Source of the DNA: Solimonas sp040391865
GTDB taxonomy: Bacteria > Pseudomonadota > Gammaproteobacteria > Nevskiales > Nevskiaceae
Reading direction: 5' to 3'
Assembly (NCBI GenBank): GCA_040391865.1
Contig: JBEBWZ010000011.1
Coordinates: 1 to 42,799 of the forward strand
Length of the DNA stretch: 42,799 bases
Shown: positions 16,659 to 25,795 of the stretch, in pieces
Layout of the letters: each line of letters starts with the position of its first letter
Numbering within the stretch: position 1 is the first letter of the stretch
The notes under the pieces: generated by a model
Database searches by the model: none
What the model was told of the DNA's origin: nothing
The model's input: only the letters and a program-made list of their open reading frames with translations
Position numbers and translations under genes: made by a program

Positions 16659-17525
16659 ATGCCCATTGATCTCACCCACGCCCAGACCACCGCCCGCGTC
16701 CTGACCGAGGCGCTGCCCTATATCCGTCGCTTCTCCGGCAAGACCATCGTGGTCAAGTACGGCGGCAACGCGATGAAGGACGACACCATGATCGCGTCGT
16801 TTGCGCGCGACATCGTGCTGATGAAAGCGGTCGGCATGAACCCGGTGGTGGTGCACGGCGGCGGCCCGCAGATCGGTGCGCACCTCGAACGGCTCGGCAA
16901 GAAAAGCGAGTTCATCGAAGGCATGCGCGTCACCGACGACGACACCATGGACGTGGTCGAAATGATGCTGGGCGGGCTGGTCAACAAGGCCGTGGTCGCC
17001 GCGCTGAATCAGCAGGGCGGCCGCGCGGTGGGCCTGACCGGCAAGGACGGCGGCCTGATCCACGCGCGCAAGATGACGCTGTCCAGCGGCAAGGACATCG
17101 GCCAGGTCGGTGAAGTCGAAAAGATCGATCCGCGCGTGGTCACGCACCTCGAAGCCGGCGGCTTCATTCCGGTGATCGCGCCGGTGGGCGTCGGCGAGAA
17201 CGGCGAGGCCTACAACATCAATGCCGACGTCGCTGCCGGCAAGCTCGCCGCGGTGCTGCAGGCCGAGAAGATCATCTTCCTGACCAATGCGCCGGGCGTG
17301 CTCGACAGGAACAACAAGATCCTGACGGGTTTGACCGTGCCGCAGGTCGAAGCGCTGATCGCCGACGGCACGATCCATGGCGGCATGGTGCCGAAGGTTC
17401 GTTACGCGCTGGATGCCGTCAACCGCGGTGTACGCTCGGCACACATCATCGACGGCCGTCTCGACCACTCCACCCTGCTGGAGCTGTTCACCGACGACGG
17501 CATCGGCACCCTGATCCGCGGCTGA
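16659..17525 (+). CDS. argB: Acetylglutamate kinase
   Basis: A 288-residue amino-acid kinase for the second step of arginine synthesis. Motifs include VVKYGGNAMKDD (phosphate loop), NPVVVHGGGPQIG, GMRVTDDDTMDVVEM and YNINADVAAGKLA. The first ~20 residues (THAQTTARVLTEALPYIRRF) resemble the N-terminal helix found in arginine-inhibited hexameric NAGKs, so feedback control by arginine is likely (inference). The stop is followed 19 bases later by a convergent gene. Confidence 0.97.
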   Translation: MPIDLTHAQTTARVLTEALPYIRRFSGKTIVVKYGGNAMKDDTMIASFARDIVLMKAVGMNPVVVHGGGPQIGAHLERLGKKSEFIEGMRVTDDDTMDVVEMMLGGLVNKAVVAALNQQGGRAVGLTGKDGGLIHARKMTLSSGKDIGQVGEVEKIDPRVVTHLEAGGFIPVIAPVGVGENGEAYNINADVAAGKLAAVLQAEKIIFLTNAPGVLDRNNKILTGLTVPQVEALIADGTIHGGMVPKVRYALDAVNRGVRSAHIIDGRLDHSTLLELFTDDGIGTLIRG

Positions 17526-17544
17526 GGATTTGCCGCGCCGAACG

Positions 17545-18198
17545 CTATTGCGCGGCCGGCACCGTGACGGTACCGCGCAAGATCTTCAGGCGTTCGAGGT
17601 CGGCGGCAAATTTGGTGTCGATCTGCAGCCGCTCGGCCCGCATCTGCGCGATACCGGCCTGATTGTCGCGCAGCGTGGTCTCGAACTGCCGGATCTGTTT
17701 CGCCATCCGCTCCGGCACCGCCTTGCCGTCCTTCTCCGCCGCCGCGGCGCGCTCACGCAGCTTGTGCAGCGCGGCTTCATTGTCGGCGACTGATTTTTCG
17801 GCCAAGCCGAGACGGCCGTCGATGGTCGCGATGCGATCATCGCGCATCTTTTCCAGTTCCTTCGGCGTATTGAAGGTCGACAGCAGGAAGCGGTCATAGG
17901 ACTGCTGGACCTCGTCGCGCTGCCGCTGCTCCGCCGCGGCCTTGGCCTGGCGCTCCAGTTCGGCGACTTCCTCCGGCGTCTTCTGTCGCGGCTTGACCTC
18001 GACCACACGGCCATTGGCGTCGAACACCTGCCGCTCACGCTGCGCGTATTGCGGCGGCACCCGGTCACCACAGGCGCGCTGGCCCTTGTCATCGGTCCAG
18101 CACTGGAATTTCTTGCCGTTGTTCTGCGCCTCGGCGGTCGAAAGCGCACTCAACCCCAGCATCAGGGCGACCAGCCAACCGCTCAGCATGGAACGCAT
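17545..18198 (-). CDS. DUF4124-type envelope protein with coiled coil
   Basis: A 217-residue protein with a signal peptide (MRSMLSGWLVALMLGLSALS, cut near AEA-Q), so it is exported. The mature start KFQCWTDDKGQRACGDRVPP is the DUF4124 pattern, a small beta-domain with two cysteines that may pair. It is followed by a long charged helical region (about residues 65-190) predicted to form a coiled coil. Function is unknown. It is transcribed in the same direction as pyrE, whose stop lies 26 bases upstream, so it may ride on the pyrE transcript. Confidence 0.75.
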   Translation of the reverse strand: MRSMLSGWLVALMLGLSALSTAEAQNNGKKFQCWTDDKGQRACGDRVPPQYAQRERQVFDANGRVVEVKPRQKTPEEVAELERQAKAAAEQRQRDEVQQSYDRFLLSTFNTPKELEKMRDDRIATIDGRLGLAEKSVADNEAALHKLRERAAAAEKDGKAVPERMAKQIRQFETTLRDNQAGIAQMRAERLQIDTKFAADLERLKILRGTVTVPAAQ

Positions 18199-18224
18199 TT
18201 CGCTGCTCCTTCAGGGACACCTCA

Positions 18225-18869
18225 TTATGCGGTAACGCCGTACTGCGCCTGGTAATCACGGATCGCCGCGACCGTTGCCGCGTCGGCCGCACCGGCACTG
18301 AGGTATTCCAGCACCGTCTGCACCGTCACCAGCGGAATCACGCGGATGCCGCTCTCGGCTTCCATCTCCTGCACCGCCGAGCGGCCGCTGGCACCGCGCT
18401 CCTGACGATCCAGTGCAATCACTGCGGCCACCGGCTCGCTGCCGGCAGCCCGCAACAATGCCACCGCTTCGCGCAGGGCGGTGCCGGCGGTCAGCACGTC
18501 GTCGACGATCACCACGCGGCCCCGCGGCGCGGCACCGACCAGCACACCGCCCTCACCGTGATCCTTGGCTTCCTTGCGGTTGTAGGCGTATGGCAGATCG
18601 CGGCCTCGCTCGGCCAGCGCGCAGGCCACGGTGGTCACCAGCGGAATACCCTTGTAGGCCGGCCCGAACAGCATTTCATAGTCGAGGCCAGCGTCGTTCA
18701 GTGCCTGCGCGTAGGCCTGGCCCAGCATGCGGATCGCAGCGCCGCTGGAGATCTTTCCCAGATTGAAGAAATACGGGCTGACGCGCCCGGACTTGAGGGT
18801 GAAGGAGCCGAACTTGAGCACCTCGTGTTCAAGGGCCAGATTCAGAAATGTGCGCTGATACTCGTGCAT
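18225..18869 (-). CDS. pyrE: Orotate phosphoribosyltransferase
   Basis: A 214-residue type I phosphoribosyltransferase that converts orotate and PRPP to OMP in pyrimidine synthesis. The PRPP loop is VVIVDDVLTAGTALREA. The flexible catalytic loop region is YNRKEAKDHGEGGVLVG, and the substrate-binding N-terminus is KFGSFTLKSGRVSPYFFNLG. It is divergent from xthA across about 56 bases. Confidence 0.97.
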   Translation of the reverse strand: MHEYQRTFLNLALEHEVLKFGSFTLKSGRVSPYFFNLGKISSGAAIRMLGQAYAQALNDAGLDYEMLFGPAYKGIPLVTTVACALAERGRDLPYAYNRKEAKDHGEGGVLVGAAPRGRVVIVDDVLTAGTALREAVALLRAAGSEPVAAVIALDRQERGASGRSAVQEMEAESGIRVIPLVTVQTVLEYLSAGAADAATVAAIRDYQAQYGVTA

Positions 18870-18925
18870 GGCAACCAGGATGAATGCTCTAAGATGCGCG
18901 CATTCTATTAGTACAGACCGACTCC

Positions 18926-19702
18926 GTGCGCATCATCAGCCTCAACACCAACGGTATCCGTTCCGCCGCCCGCAAGGGCCTGTTCGACTGGCTGCCGCTG
19001 CAGGACGCCGATGTGCTCTGCATTCAGGAGACCAAGGCACAACCCGGCGACCTCGAAGGCGACCCGACCTTCTTTCCGGAAGGCTGGCATGTGGCGCTGA
19101 ACAGTGCGCAGAAGAAGGGCTATGCCGGCGTCGCGATCTATTCGCGCAAGAAGCCCGACGAGATCATCAGCCATCTCAGTGAGCCGGAATTCCACGCCGA
19201 AGGCCGCTATCTCGAAGCGCGCTTCGGCAAGCTGTCGGTGGCGTCGCTGTATCTGCCTTCAGGCTCGTCGGGGCCGGAACGCCAGGCCAGCAAGGACCGC
19301 TTCCTGCAGTTCTTCCGGCCGATGCTGCAGGAATGGATCGGCAACGGCCGCGAATATGTACTCTGCGGCGACTGGAACATCGCGCATCGCAATATCGATC
19401 TCAAGAACTGGCGCTCGAACCAGAAGAATTCCGGCTTCCTGCCGCATGAGCGCGCCTGGCTCGACGAACTGTTCCAGGAGTTCGGCTGGGTGGACGGCTA
19501 TCGCGCGCTGTACCCGGAGCACGAAGGCGAGGCCTACACCTGGTGGAGCAATCGCGGCAATGCCTGGGCCAACAATGTCGGTTGGCGCATTGACTACCAG
19601 ATCGTGACGCCCGGCCTGCGCGAGCGCATTCGCGCCGCGCGCGTCTACAAGGACACGCGCTTTTCCGATCATGCGCCGCTGATTCTCGACTATGACCTCT
19701 GA
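18926..19702 (+). CDS. xthA: Exodeoxyribonuclease III family AP endonuclease
   Basis: A 258-residue endonuclease/exonuclease/phosphatase-fold DNA-repair enzyme acting at abasic sites. Visible catalytic segments are LNTNGIRSAARKGL, LCIQETKAQ (metal Glu), GDWNIAHRNIDLKN (Asp/Asn), WWSNRGNAWANNVGWRIDY and the C-terminal SDHAPLIL. It begins with GTG at 18926. Its 3' end overlaps the AmpG-like gene by 11 bases. The sequence is closer to the ExoA/Xth subgroup that starts MRIISLNTNGIR. Confidence 0.93.
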   Translation: MRIISLNTNGIRSAARKGLFDWLPLQDADVLCIQETKAQPGDLEGDPTFFPEGWHVALNSAQKKGYAGVAIYSRKKPDEIISHLSEPEFHAEGRYLEARFGKLSVASLYLPSGSSGPERQASKDRFLQFFRPMLQEWIGNGREYVLCGDWNIAHRNIDLKNWRSNQKNSGFLPHERAWLDELFQEFGWVDGYRALYPEHEGEAYTWWSNRGNAWANNVGWRIDYQIVTPGLRERIRAARVYKDTRFSDHAPLILDYDL

Positions 19703-21050
19703 GGCAGCACCCAGCTGGCGCGAAGGGATGGCGCTGTACGCGCAGCCACGCGTGCTGGCGATGCTGTTCCTGGGATTCTCCGCCGGCCTGCCGTTCCTGC
19801 TGGTGTTTTCGACGCTGTCCGCATGGCTGGCCCAGGCCGGGATCGAGGCCAAGACCATCGGCATGCTGAGTTGGGTTGGCATCACCTACTCGATCAAGTT
19901 TTTCTGGGCGCCGGTGATTGATCGCCTGTCGGTCCCGGTCCTGACGCGACTGCTGGGCCGCCGGCGCGCGTGGATGGTATTGGCGCAATGCGGCCTGGCG
20001 GCCGGTCTGTTCGGCATTTCCGCACATGATCCGGCGACGCAGTTGCAGACCATGGTCTGGTGCGCGCTGATCGTTGCGTTTTCATCCGCGACGCAGGACA
20101 TCGTGATCGACGCCTGGCGCATCGAAGCGGTGGAACAGCGGATGCAGGGCGCGATGTCCGCCGCCTACCAGCTCGGCTACCGTCTGGCGCTGATCGTCGC
20201 CGGTGCCGGCTGCCTGTATCTGGCCGCCGAGTACGATTGGCACTACGCCTATCGCGTCATGGCGCTGCTGGTAGGCGTGGGCTTCATCACCACGCTGCTG
20301 GTGCCCGAGCCGCGGCCGCGTGGCGACGCACAACCGGTAAAACTCGAACAGCGTGTCAGCGACTGGTTGGCGCGACGCGCGAGCTGGCCCGTGCCGCTGC
20401 AGCGCGCCGGCGCCTGGTTCGTGGGCGCAATCGTCTGTCCGTTCGTGGATTTCTTCGAGCGCAACGGCCTGAAACTGGCGGTGCTGATCCTGGCGTTCGT
20501 CGGGCTGTTCCGGCTGACCGACATCACCATGGGGGTGATGGCCAATCCGTTCTATCTGTCGCTGGGATACACGCTGAAGGAAGTCGCGGCAATCGCCAAG
20601 GGCTTTGGCGTGGTGATGACCATCATCGGCGCGTTCGTGGGCGGCATTGCCGTCGCAAGGTTCGGCGCAGCACGCTCGCTGGTCGCGGGGGGTGTCCTGG
20701 TGATCGCCAGCAATCTTTGCTTCATGCTGCTGGCGCTCACCGATGCGCCCGGCATCGGCGGGCTGGCGCTGGTGATCAGTGCCGACAATCTCGCTTCCGG
20801 GTTTGCCGGCTCGGCGTTCATCGCCTATCTGTCCAGCCTCACCAATACCGCTTACACCGCGACCCAATACGCGCTGTTCTCGTCGCTGTTCACGCTGCCC
20901 GGCAAACTGCTCGGCGGGTTCTCGGGTTACGTGGTCGAAGCGATCGGCTATCCCGGTTTCTTTCTCTATACCTCGGCCCTGGGTATTCCGGCGCTGCTGC
21001 TGATCCGCTGGCTTACGCGGCAACCGCCTCCACCCGCTGCAGCCGCTTGA
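19692..21050 (+). CDS. ampG: AmpG-like MFS muropeptide permease
   Basis: A 452-residue inner-membrane transporter with about twelve to fourteen hydrophobic segments. AmpG imports GlcNAc-anhydroMurNAc peptides released by wall turnover for recycling. Family traits are the opening SWREGMALYAQPRVLAMLFLG, FSAGLPFLLVFSTLSAWL, the FFWAPVIDRLSVP loop and ATQDIVIDAWRIEA. It overlaps xthA by 11 bases and overlaps the convergent GNAT gene at its 3' end by 38 bases. The presence of a PBP7-type endopeptidase in the window is compatible with wall recycling but not linked to it in an operon. Confidence 0.88.
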   Translation: MTSEAAPSWREGMALYAQPRVLAMLFLGFSAGLPFLLVFSTLSAWLAQAGIEAKTIGMLSWVGITYSIKFFWAPVIDRLSVPVLTRLLGRRRAWMVLAQCGLAAGLFGISAHDPATQLQTMVWCALIVAFSSATQDIVIDAWRIEAVEQRMQGAMSAAYQLGYRLALIVAGAGCLYLAAEYDWHYAYRVMALLVGVGFITTLLVPEPRPRGDAQPVKLEQRVSDWLARRASWPVPLQRAGAWFVGAIVCPFVDFFERNGLKLAVLILAFVGLFRLTDITMGVMANPFYLSLGYTLKEVAAIAKGFGVVMTIIGAFVGGIAVARFGAARSLVAGGVLVIASNLCFMLLALTDAPGIGGLALVISADNLASGFAGSAFIAYLSSLTNTAYTATQYALFSSLFTLPGKLLGGFSGYVVEAIGYPGFFLYTSALGIPALLLIRWLTRQPPPPAAAA

Positions 21051-21651
21051 ACACGGCGGCGAAGCGCCGCCCGATCGGATTGCCGTCCGGCACATCCCAG
21101 GCCCGGTGGTAGACCGGCAGACGCAGGCGATCGACGTTGTCCGCGCGGCCGGCGTGCATTGCACCCATCAGCTTCAGCTGCTTGATGATGCGCTCGTTGT
21201 CCGAGGCCACGTCGTAATAGAAGGTCCGCAGTCCAAGCCGATGAGCGCTCAGATGCAGGCAGGCCTGCAGCACGAACCCGGCACCGCGTCCCTGATAGTC
21301 GTCGGCGATGGTGATCGCGACATCGGCCGCGGCCGGCTCGCCATTCAGGCGGATGAAGCGCGCGACGCCGATCCCCGGCTCGTCCGGCTTTTCGAGATTG
21401 GCAGCGCCCCAGGCAACATGATTGCGCTGATCGATGCCCACCAGTTGCTGCAGCTGCTGATCGGACAGCTCGGTCAGGTCTTCACTGCCAAAGCGGCGAC
21501 GCCGCGCGAGCTGCGACAGCCGCCGATATCCTTCCCGCAGTCGCGGCCCATCGTCGGCGCGCAATGGCCGCACCAGGATCAGCAGCCCATCGTCGAGGGT
21601 GTAGTTGAACGCGGCCGGCAGCTGCGGTGTCTTCAGCGCGGGAAACCACAT
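21013..21651 (-). CDS. GNAT-family N-acetyltransferase
   Basis: A 212-residue protein with one acetyl-CoA-binding GNAT domain. Visible parts are the N-terminal ILVRPLRADDGPRLREGYRR, GVARFIRLNGEPAAADVAI and the acetyl-CoA loop DDYQGRGAGFVLQACLHLSA. The substrate is unknown. Its last 38 bases overlap the end of ampG on the other strand. It follows the DUF6763 gene on the same strand by 27 bases and may be co-transcribed with it. Confidence 0.85.
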   Translation of the reverse strand: MWFPALKTPQLPAAFNYTLDDGLLILVRPLRADDGPRLREGYRRLSQLARRRRFGSEDLTELSDQQLQQLVGIDQRNHVAWGAANLEKPDEPGIGVARFIRLNGEPAAADVAITIADDYQGRGAGFVLQACLHLSAHRLGLRTFYYDVASDNERIIKQLKLMGAMHAGRADNVDRLRLPVYHRAWDVPDGNPIGRRFAAVFKRLQRVEAVAA

Positions 21652-21678
21652 GTCAGCTCTCCGTCGGTGACGCAGGGT

Positions 21679-21984
21679 TTACCACTCGCCCAGATCCAGC
21701 TCGTCGAGTGGATTGCCGCCGCGGGCAGACCGTGGCGACAGCGCTTCGCGTTCCAATCCGTAATCGTCGGGCTCGATATCCAGGGCACCTGAATAATCTT
21801 CCGGCGGTGCGCATGGCTGGGCCGACAGCTCCAGCCAGGTATCGAAATCGAACTCTTCCAGGGTGCCGTCGTAGTGCTGCACCAGCACCACTTCCGCCTG
21901 TACGTCGACACCGACGATCTCGAACGGTTCGTCGTCAGTCCTGAACCACTGCCCGACCGAGGGATCCTGCAGCCATTCCGCCAT
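21679..21984 (-). CDS. DUF6763-like small acidic protein
   Basis: A 101-residue protein of unknown function, strongly acidic, starting MAEWLQDPSVGQWF. The first half (FRTDDEPFEIVGVDVQAEVV, then VQHYDGTLEEFDFDTWLEL) looks like a small beta-barrel. The second half is acidic and probably disordered. I place the start at the ATG at 21984 because GGGAGGTG precedes it by 4 bases. The longer GTG start at 22005 has nothing comparable. Similar proteins occur across gammaproteobacteria without a known role. Confidence 0.75.
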   Translation of the reverse strand: MAEWLQDPSVGQWFRTDDEPFEIVGVDVQAEVVLVQHYDGTLEEFDFDTWLELSAQPCAPPEDYSGALDIEPDDYGLEREALSPRSARGGNPLDELDLGEW

Positions 21985-22109
21985 TGCGCACCTCCCGCGC
22001 CACACGGGTGACGCTGCCCCCTGTTCTACGCCGCTTGCCGGCAGGCTTCAACCGCAGGCCTCAAGCAAACCATGCAAGCGTATGAAACACCGGGAGTTCC
22101 GCCCCGCCG

Positions 22110-23141
22110 CTACGGACAGGGAATGGTGTAGCGACGGTGGATCGCTTCAATGCCGTCGAGCACCGCATCGGACAGTTGCAGTTCCGCGCTGGCGAGATTG
22201 CTGCGCAGCTGTGGCAGGGTGGTCGCGCCGATGATTGTCGCCGTGACGAACGGCCGGCTGTGAACCCAGGCCAGTGCCATCTGCGCCGGATCCAGACGGT
22301 GCGTGCGCGCCAGTTCGACATAGGCGCGCGTGGCCGCTTCCGCCTGCGCGCCGTTGTAACGGGAAAAGCGCGAGAACAAGGTCAAACGCCCGTCCGCAGG
22401 GCGCGCGCCATCCAGATATTTCCCTGAGAGCATGCCGAAGGCCAGCGGCGAATACGCCAGCAGGCCCACCTGCTCGCGATGCGCGAACTCGGCGAGGCCG
22501 ACTTCGAAACTGCGATTCAACAGGCTGTAGGGATTCTGGATCGACACCGCACGCGGCAGTCGTTGTTCGCGGTGCAGGCGCAGGTACTCGGACAGCCCCC
22601 ACGGCGTTTCATTGGAAATGCCGACATGACGCACCTTGCCCTGCTGCACCAGCTCCGCGAGCGCGCTCAGCGTCTCCTCGATGGCGGGGCCCTCGACATC
22701 GCTATGCACGTAGTTGAGCTTGCCGAAACTGTTGACCGGCCGCTGTGGCCAATGCACCTGATACAGATCGATGTAGTCGGTCTGCAAGCGCAGCAGACTG
22801 GTCTCGCATGCCGCCAGCACCTGCGCACGATCCAGCCGCGGACCACCGCGCAGATAGGGGAACATGCCGGGGCCAATCACTTTGGTGGCCAGCACAAGGT
22901 CGTCACGACGTCCACGCTGTTTCAGCCAGCTGCCGATGTATGCCTCGGTACGTCCCTGCGTTTCCGCTTTCGGTGGCACCGGATACATTTCTGCCGCATC
23001 GAACAGATTGACGCCGCTGGCGACCGCGAGATCCATCTGCTGATGGGCCTCGGCCTCGGAGTTCTGCTCACCCCAGGTCATGGTGCCCAGCGCGATCGCG
23101 CTGACCGAGATGCCGGTACGGCCCAACAGGCGCTGCTGCAT
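22110..23141 (-). CDS. Aldo-keto reductase, Tas-like
   Basis: A 343-residue NADP(H)-dependent aldo-keto reductase, a TIM-barrel enzyme reducing carbonyl compounds. It begins MQQRLLGRTGISVSAIALGT, with a ribosome site GGAGAT just before the ATG at 23141. The catalytic Asp and Tyr lie in NLFDAAEMYPVPP, the Lys in VLATKVIG and the His in YIDLYQVHWPQRP. The C-terminal cofactor region (ATIIGATTLPQLRSNLASAE) is typical of the group. The E. coli homologue Tas complements tyrosine auxotrophs, but the true substrate here is unknown. It follows prkB by 11 bases on the same strand. Confidence 0.9.
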   Translation of the reverse strand: MQQRLLGRTGISVSAIALGTMTWGEQNSEAEAHQQMDLAVASGVNLFDAAEMYPVPPKAETQGRTEAYIGSWLKQRGRRDDLVLATKVIGPGMFPYLRGGPRLDRAQVLAACETSLLRLQTDYIDLYQVHWPQRPVNSFGKLNYVHSDVEGPAIEETLSALAELVQQGKVRHVGISNETPWGLSEYLRLHREQRLPRAVSIQNPYSLLNRSFEVGLAEFAHREQVGLLAYSPLAFGMLSGKYLDGARPADGRLTLFSRFSRYNGAQAEAATRAYVELARTHRLDPAQMALAWVHSRPFVTATIIGATTLPQLRSNLASAELQLSDAVLDGIEAIHRRYTIPCP

Positions 23142-23152
23142 GCGATCTCCGC

Positions 23153-24034
23153 TCAGGTACTGGCGGCGTCGCGTGCATCCAGCAGGCGTTTCACCGCAGG
23201 GGTCAATAAGGCTTCGACCGATCGCCCGAGCATCGGGCCGGGGACGATCAAGGTGCGCTCGTGCGATTGCGACGCGCCGGGAATGTCGCGCATCACCTTG
23301 TCGATGTTCACCGACACGCGCGAAGTCTCGCTGAAATGGATGACCACCAGGCTTTCCTCCGGCTTGGGGATTTCCCGCGCCGCAAACGGATTGCTGGTGT
23401 CGACCAGCGGCACGCGCTGGAAGTTGACGTCGGTCCGTGAAAACTGCGGCACGATGTAATTCACATAGTCCGGCATGCGCCGCAGAATCGTCTGCGTCAC
23501 TTCTTCTGAAGCATAGCCACGCTCGCCGGTATCGCGGCACAGCTTCTGGATCCACTCCAGATTGATCACCGGCACCACACCGACCAGCAGATCCATGTGG
23601 CTGGCGATATCGGCATCGTCGCCGACATAGCCGCCATGCAGGCCTTCGTAGAACAGCAGATCGGTGTCGTCAGGCAAACGTTCCCACGGCGTGAACGTGC
23701 CGGAGGCCTGACCGGCTGCCTCCGCCTCTTCGTCGGTATGCAGGTAGTGGCGGATCACACCGGTACCGTGCTCGCAGTATTCGCGCAGCAGGGTTTCCAG
23801 ACGCTCCAGATGATTGCCGGAAGGACCGAACAGCGAGAAGTTCTCACTGCGGATGCGTGCGCGCTCCAGCGTCTTGCGTACCTGCAGGCGGTCATAGGCA
23901 TGGAACGCGTCGCCCTCGACCAGCGCGGGCTTGACCTTCAGCGCCTGGAACATGCGCGTGAACGCCTTCACCGCGGTGCTGGTGCCCGCGCCGCTGGAGC
24001 CGGTGATGCCGATGATGGGATGCAGGAGCGACAT
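23153..24034 (-). CDS. prkB: Phosphoribulokinase-like protein PrkB
   Basis: A 293-residue P-loop kinase of the bacterial phosphoribulokinase family, closely matching E. coli PrkB. The P-loop is GITGSSGAGTSTAVKAF. Further landmarks are EGDAFHAYDR, FYEGLHGGYV (Walker B region), VVPVINLEWIQKL and QFSRTDVNFQRVPLVDTSNP. No RuBisCO gene is in the window and PrkB occurs widely in organisms without the Calvin cycle, so the physiological role is open. It is probably co-transcribed with the aldo-keto reductase that follows. Confidence 0.92.
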   Translation of the reverse strand: MSLLHPIIGITGSSGAGTSTAVKAFTRMFQALKVKPALVEGDAFHAYDRLQVRKTLERARIRSENFSLFGPSGNHLERLETLLREYCEHGTGVIRHYLHTDEEAEAAGQASGTFTPWERLPDDTDLLFYEGLHGGYVGDDADIASHMDLLVGVVPVINLEWIQKLCRDTGERGYASEEVTQTILRRMPDYVNYIVPQFSRTDVNFQRVPLVDTSNPFAAREIPKPEESLVVIHFSETSRVSVNIDKVMRDIPGASQSHERTLIVPGPMLGRSVEALLTPAVKRLLDARDAAST

Positions 24035-24105
24035 TGGAGATTCAGATTACCCCAAGTCCAGTCAAGGCGCGGTCCCGAAGTATCACCAAACTCACCGGCG
24101 CGCGC

Positions 24106-24807
24106 TCAGCTGCGCTGGTACGCAAGATCGAATACCGCATGACCCAGGCGCTCGCCGCGCTGCTCGAACTTGGTCTTCAGGCGGTTCTCCGGGCGCGGTA
24201 CATAGCGGCCGTCAGCCGCCTGATTGCGCAGCTGCGGCTCGGCGTTGAGCACTTCCAGCATGTGCTCGGCGTAGGGCTCCCAGTCGGTGGCCAGCAGCAA
24301 CTGCCCCTGCGGCTTCAGCCGCGACACCGCGAGGCGCACGAAATCCGGTTGGACCAGGCGCCGTTTGTGATGTCGCTTCTTGTGCCAGGGATCGGGAAAC
24401 TGGATCACGATCTCATCGAGGCTGTCCGGTGGCAGCCAGTCGCGCAGCACCTCGACCGCGTCGTCACTGGCGACTTTCAGGTTGTGTGCGTCAACCGCGG
24501 CAGCGCGATGCAGCAGACGCCCGACACCCGGCCGATGGACTTCCACGCCGAAGAAATCGGTTTGCGGCTCGGCGGCGACCCGGGAATACAGGTAGTCGCC
24601 CATGCCGAAGCCGATCTCGAATACGCGGCGCGCATCGCGGCCAAACAGCTCCGGCAGCGCCAGCACCGCCGCCGGCGCCGGCGTCTCAACCCCGTAGCGC
24701 GGCCACAGCTCCGCCATCGCGCGTTGCTGGCCGTCGGTCATGCGCCCTTCACGGCGCACAAACGAACGGATCTGGCGCAGATAAACCGCTGGTGTGGTGT
24801 CACTCAT
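24106..24807 (-). CDS. trmB: tRNA (guanine-N7-)-methyltransferase
   Basis: A 233-residue SAM-dependent enzyme that makes m7G46 in the tRNA variable loop. The SAM motif is VFEIGFGMGDYLY. The signature QFPDPWHKKRHHKRRLVQPDF, whose Asp and Lys residues contact the target base, is intact. The start at 24807 follows GGAG by 8 bases. The longer frame lacks homology. It lies 45 bases after thiG on the same strand. Confidence 0.95.
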   Translation of the reverse strand: MSDTTPAVYLRQIRSFVRREGRMTDGQQRAMAELWPRYGVETPAPAAVLALPELFGRDARRVFEIGFGMGDYLYSRVAAEPQTDFFGVEVHRPGVGRLLHRAAAVDAHNLKVASDDAVEVLRDWLPPDSLDEIVIQFPDPWHKKRHHKRRLVQPDFVRLAVSRLKPQGQLLLATDWEPYAEHMLEVLNAEPQLRNQAADGRYVPRPENRLKTKFEQRGERLGHAVFDLAYQRS

Positions 24808-24852
24808 GCATTTGTCTCCACGCAGCCACCGTGGAGTGGCCCGCAACAGCGA

Positions 24853-25638
24853 TCAGTAGGGCAAGCCTTCTTGCGGCGACGAGGCGCTGGCAAAACGGCG
24901 GCGCGGCATGCGCCCTGCCAGGAAGGCTTCGCGCCCGGCTTCAACCCCTTTCCGCATCGCACTCGCCATCAATACCGGATCACGCGCTTCGGCGATCGCC
25001 GTGTTCATCAGCACGCCATCGCAACCCAGTTCCATCGCAATGGCGGCATCCGATGCGGTACCGACGCCCGCATCGACAATGATCGGCACCTTGGCGTTTT
25101 CGACGATGGTCAGGATGTTGTACTTGTTCTGGATGCCGAGACCTGAACCGATCGGCGCCGCCAGTGGCATCACCGCCACGCAGCCGATTTCCTCCAGGCG
25201 CTTGCACAGGATGGGATCGTCGCTGGTGTAGACCATCACTTCGAAGCCTTCGCGGACCAGCACTTCAGCCGCGGCCAGCGTCGCCGGCACGTCCGGATAC
25301 AGCGTGCGGCTGTCGCCGAGTACCTCCAGCTTCACCAGGCGATGCCCATCGAGCAGTTCGCGTGCGAGACGGCAGGTGCGGATCGCGTCATCCGCGGTGT
25401 AGCAACCTGCGGTATTGGGCAGGATGGTGTAACGGTCCGGTGGGAGGACCTCCAGCAGATTGGGCTCGCCGTCGTTCTGGCCGATGTTGGTGCGCCGCAC
25501 GGCGACCGTTACAACCTCCGCACCGGCCGCGTCGATGGCCGCCTTGGTTTCCGCATGGTCACGATACTTGCCGGTGCCGACCAGAAGGCGGGAGCGAAAT
25601 GCACGGCCGGCGATATGAAGAAAGTCTTCGGCTGCCAT
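24853..25638 (-). CDS. thiG: Thiazole synthase ThiG
   Basis: A 261-residue TIM-barrel enzyme that builds the thiazole phosphate of thiamine from deoxyxylulose phosphate, dehydroglycine and sulfur delivered on ThiS. Landmarks are FRSRLLVGTGKYRD, ILPNTAGCYTADDA, LVKLEVLGDSRTLYPD, the imine-forming lysine region, and VDAGVGTASDAAIAMELG. The ATG at 25638 gives the usual length. Unusually, its partner thiS lies on the opposite strand beyond a tRNA gene instead of directly upstream. Confidence 0.96.
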   Translation of the reverse strand: MAAEDFLHIAGRAFRSRLLVGTGKYRDHAETKAAIDAAGAEVVTVAVRRTNIGQNDGEPNLLEVLPPDRYTILPNTAGCYTADDAIRTCRLARELLDGHRLVKLEVLGDSRTLYPDVPATLAAAEVLVREGFEVMVYTSDDPILCKRLEEIGCVAVMPLAAPIGSGLGIQNKYNILTIVENAKVPIIVDAGVGTASDAAIAMELGCDGVLMNTAIAEARDPVLMASAMRKGVEAGREAFLAGRMPRRRFASASSPQEGLPY

Positions 25639-25677
25639 GTGCTTTAATGTCTGAGCGCCGCAAGCGGCTGAAAGAGT

Positions 25678-25751
25678 TGGAGCGGGTGATGGGAATCGAA
25701 CCCACGCTATCGGCTTGGGAAGCCGAAGTTCTACCATTGAACTACACCCGC
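25678..25751 (-). tRNA. tRNA-Gly (CCC)
   Basis: The minus strand reads a complete 74-base tRNA with encoded CCA. The acceptor GCGGGTG pairs with CACCCGC. The anticodon stem TCGGC/GCCGA encloses TTCCCAA, giving anticodon CCC, and the T-arm contains GGGTTCGATTCCC. It lies between the divergent thiG and thiS genes, transcribed toward thiG. Confidence 0.93.
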
Positions 25752-25795
25752 CCGGCAGGACCCTATTGTAAAGCAAGCCCCGGGATTGATTCAGC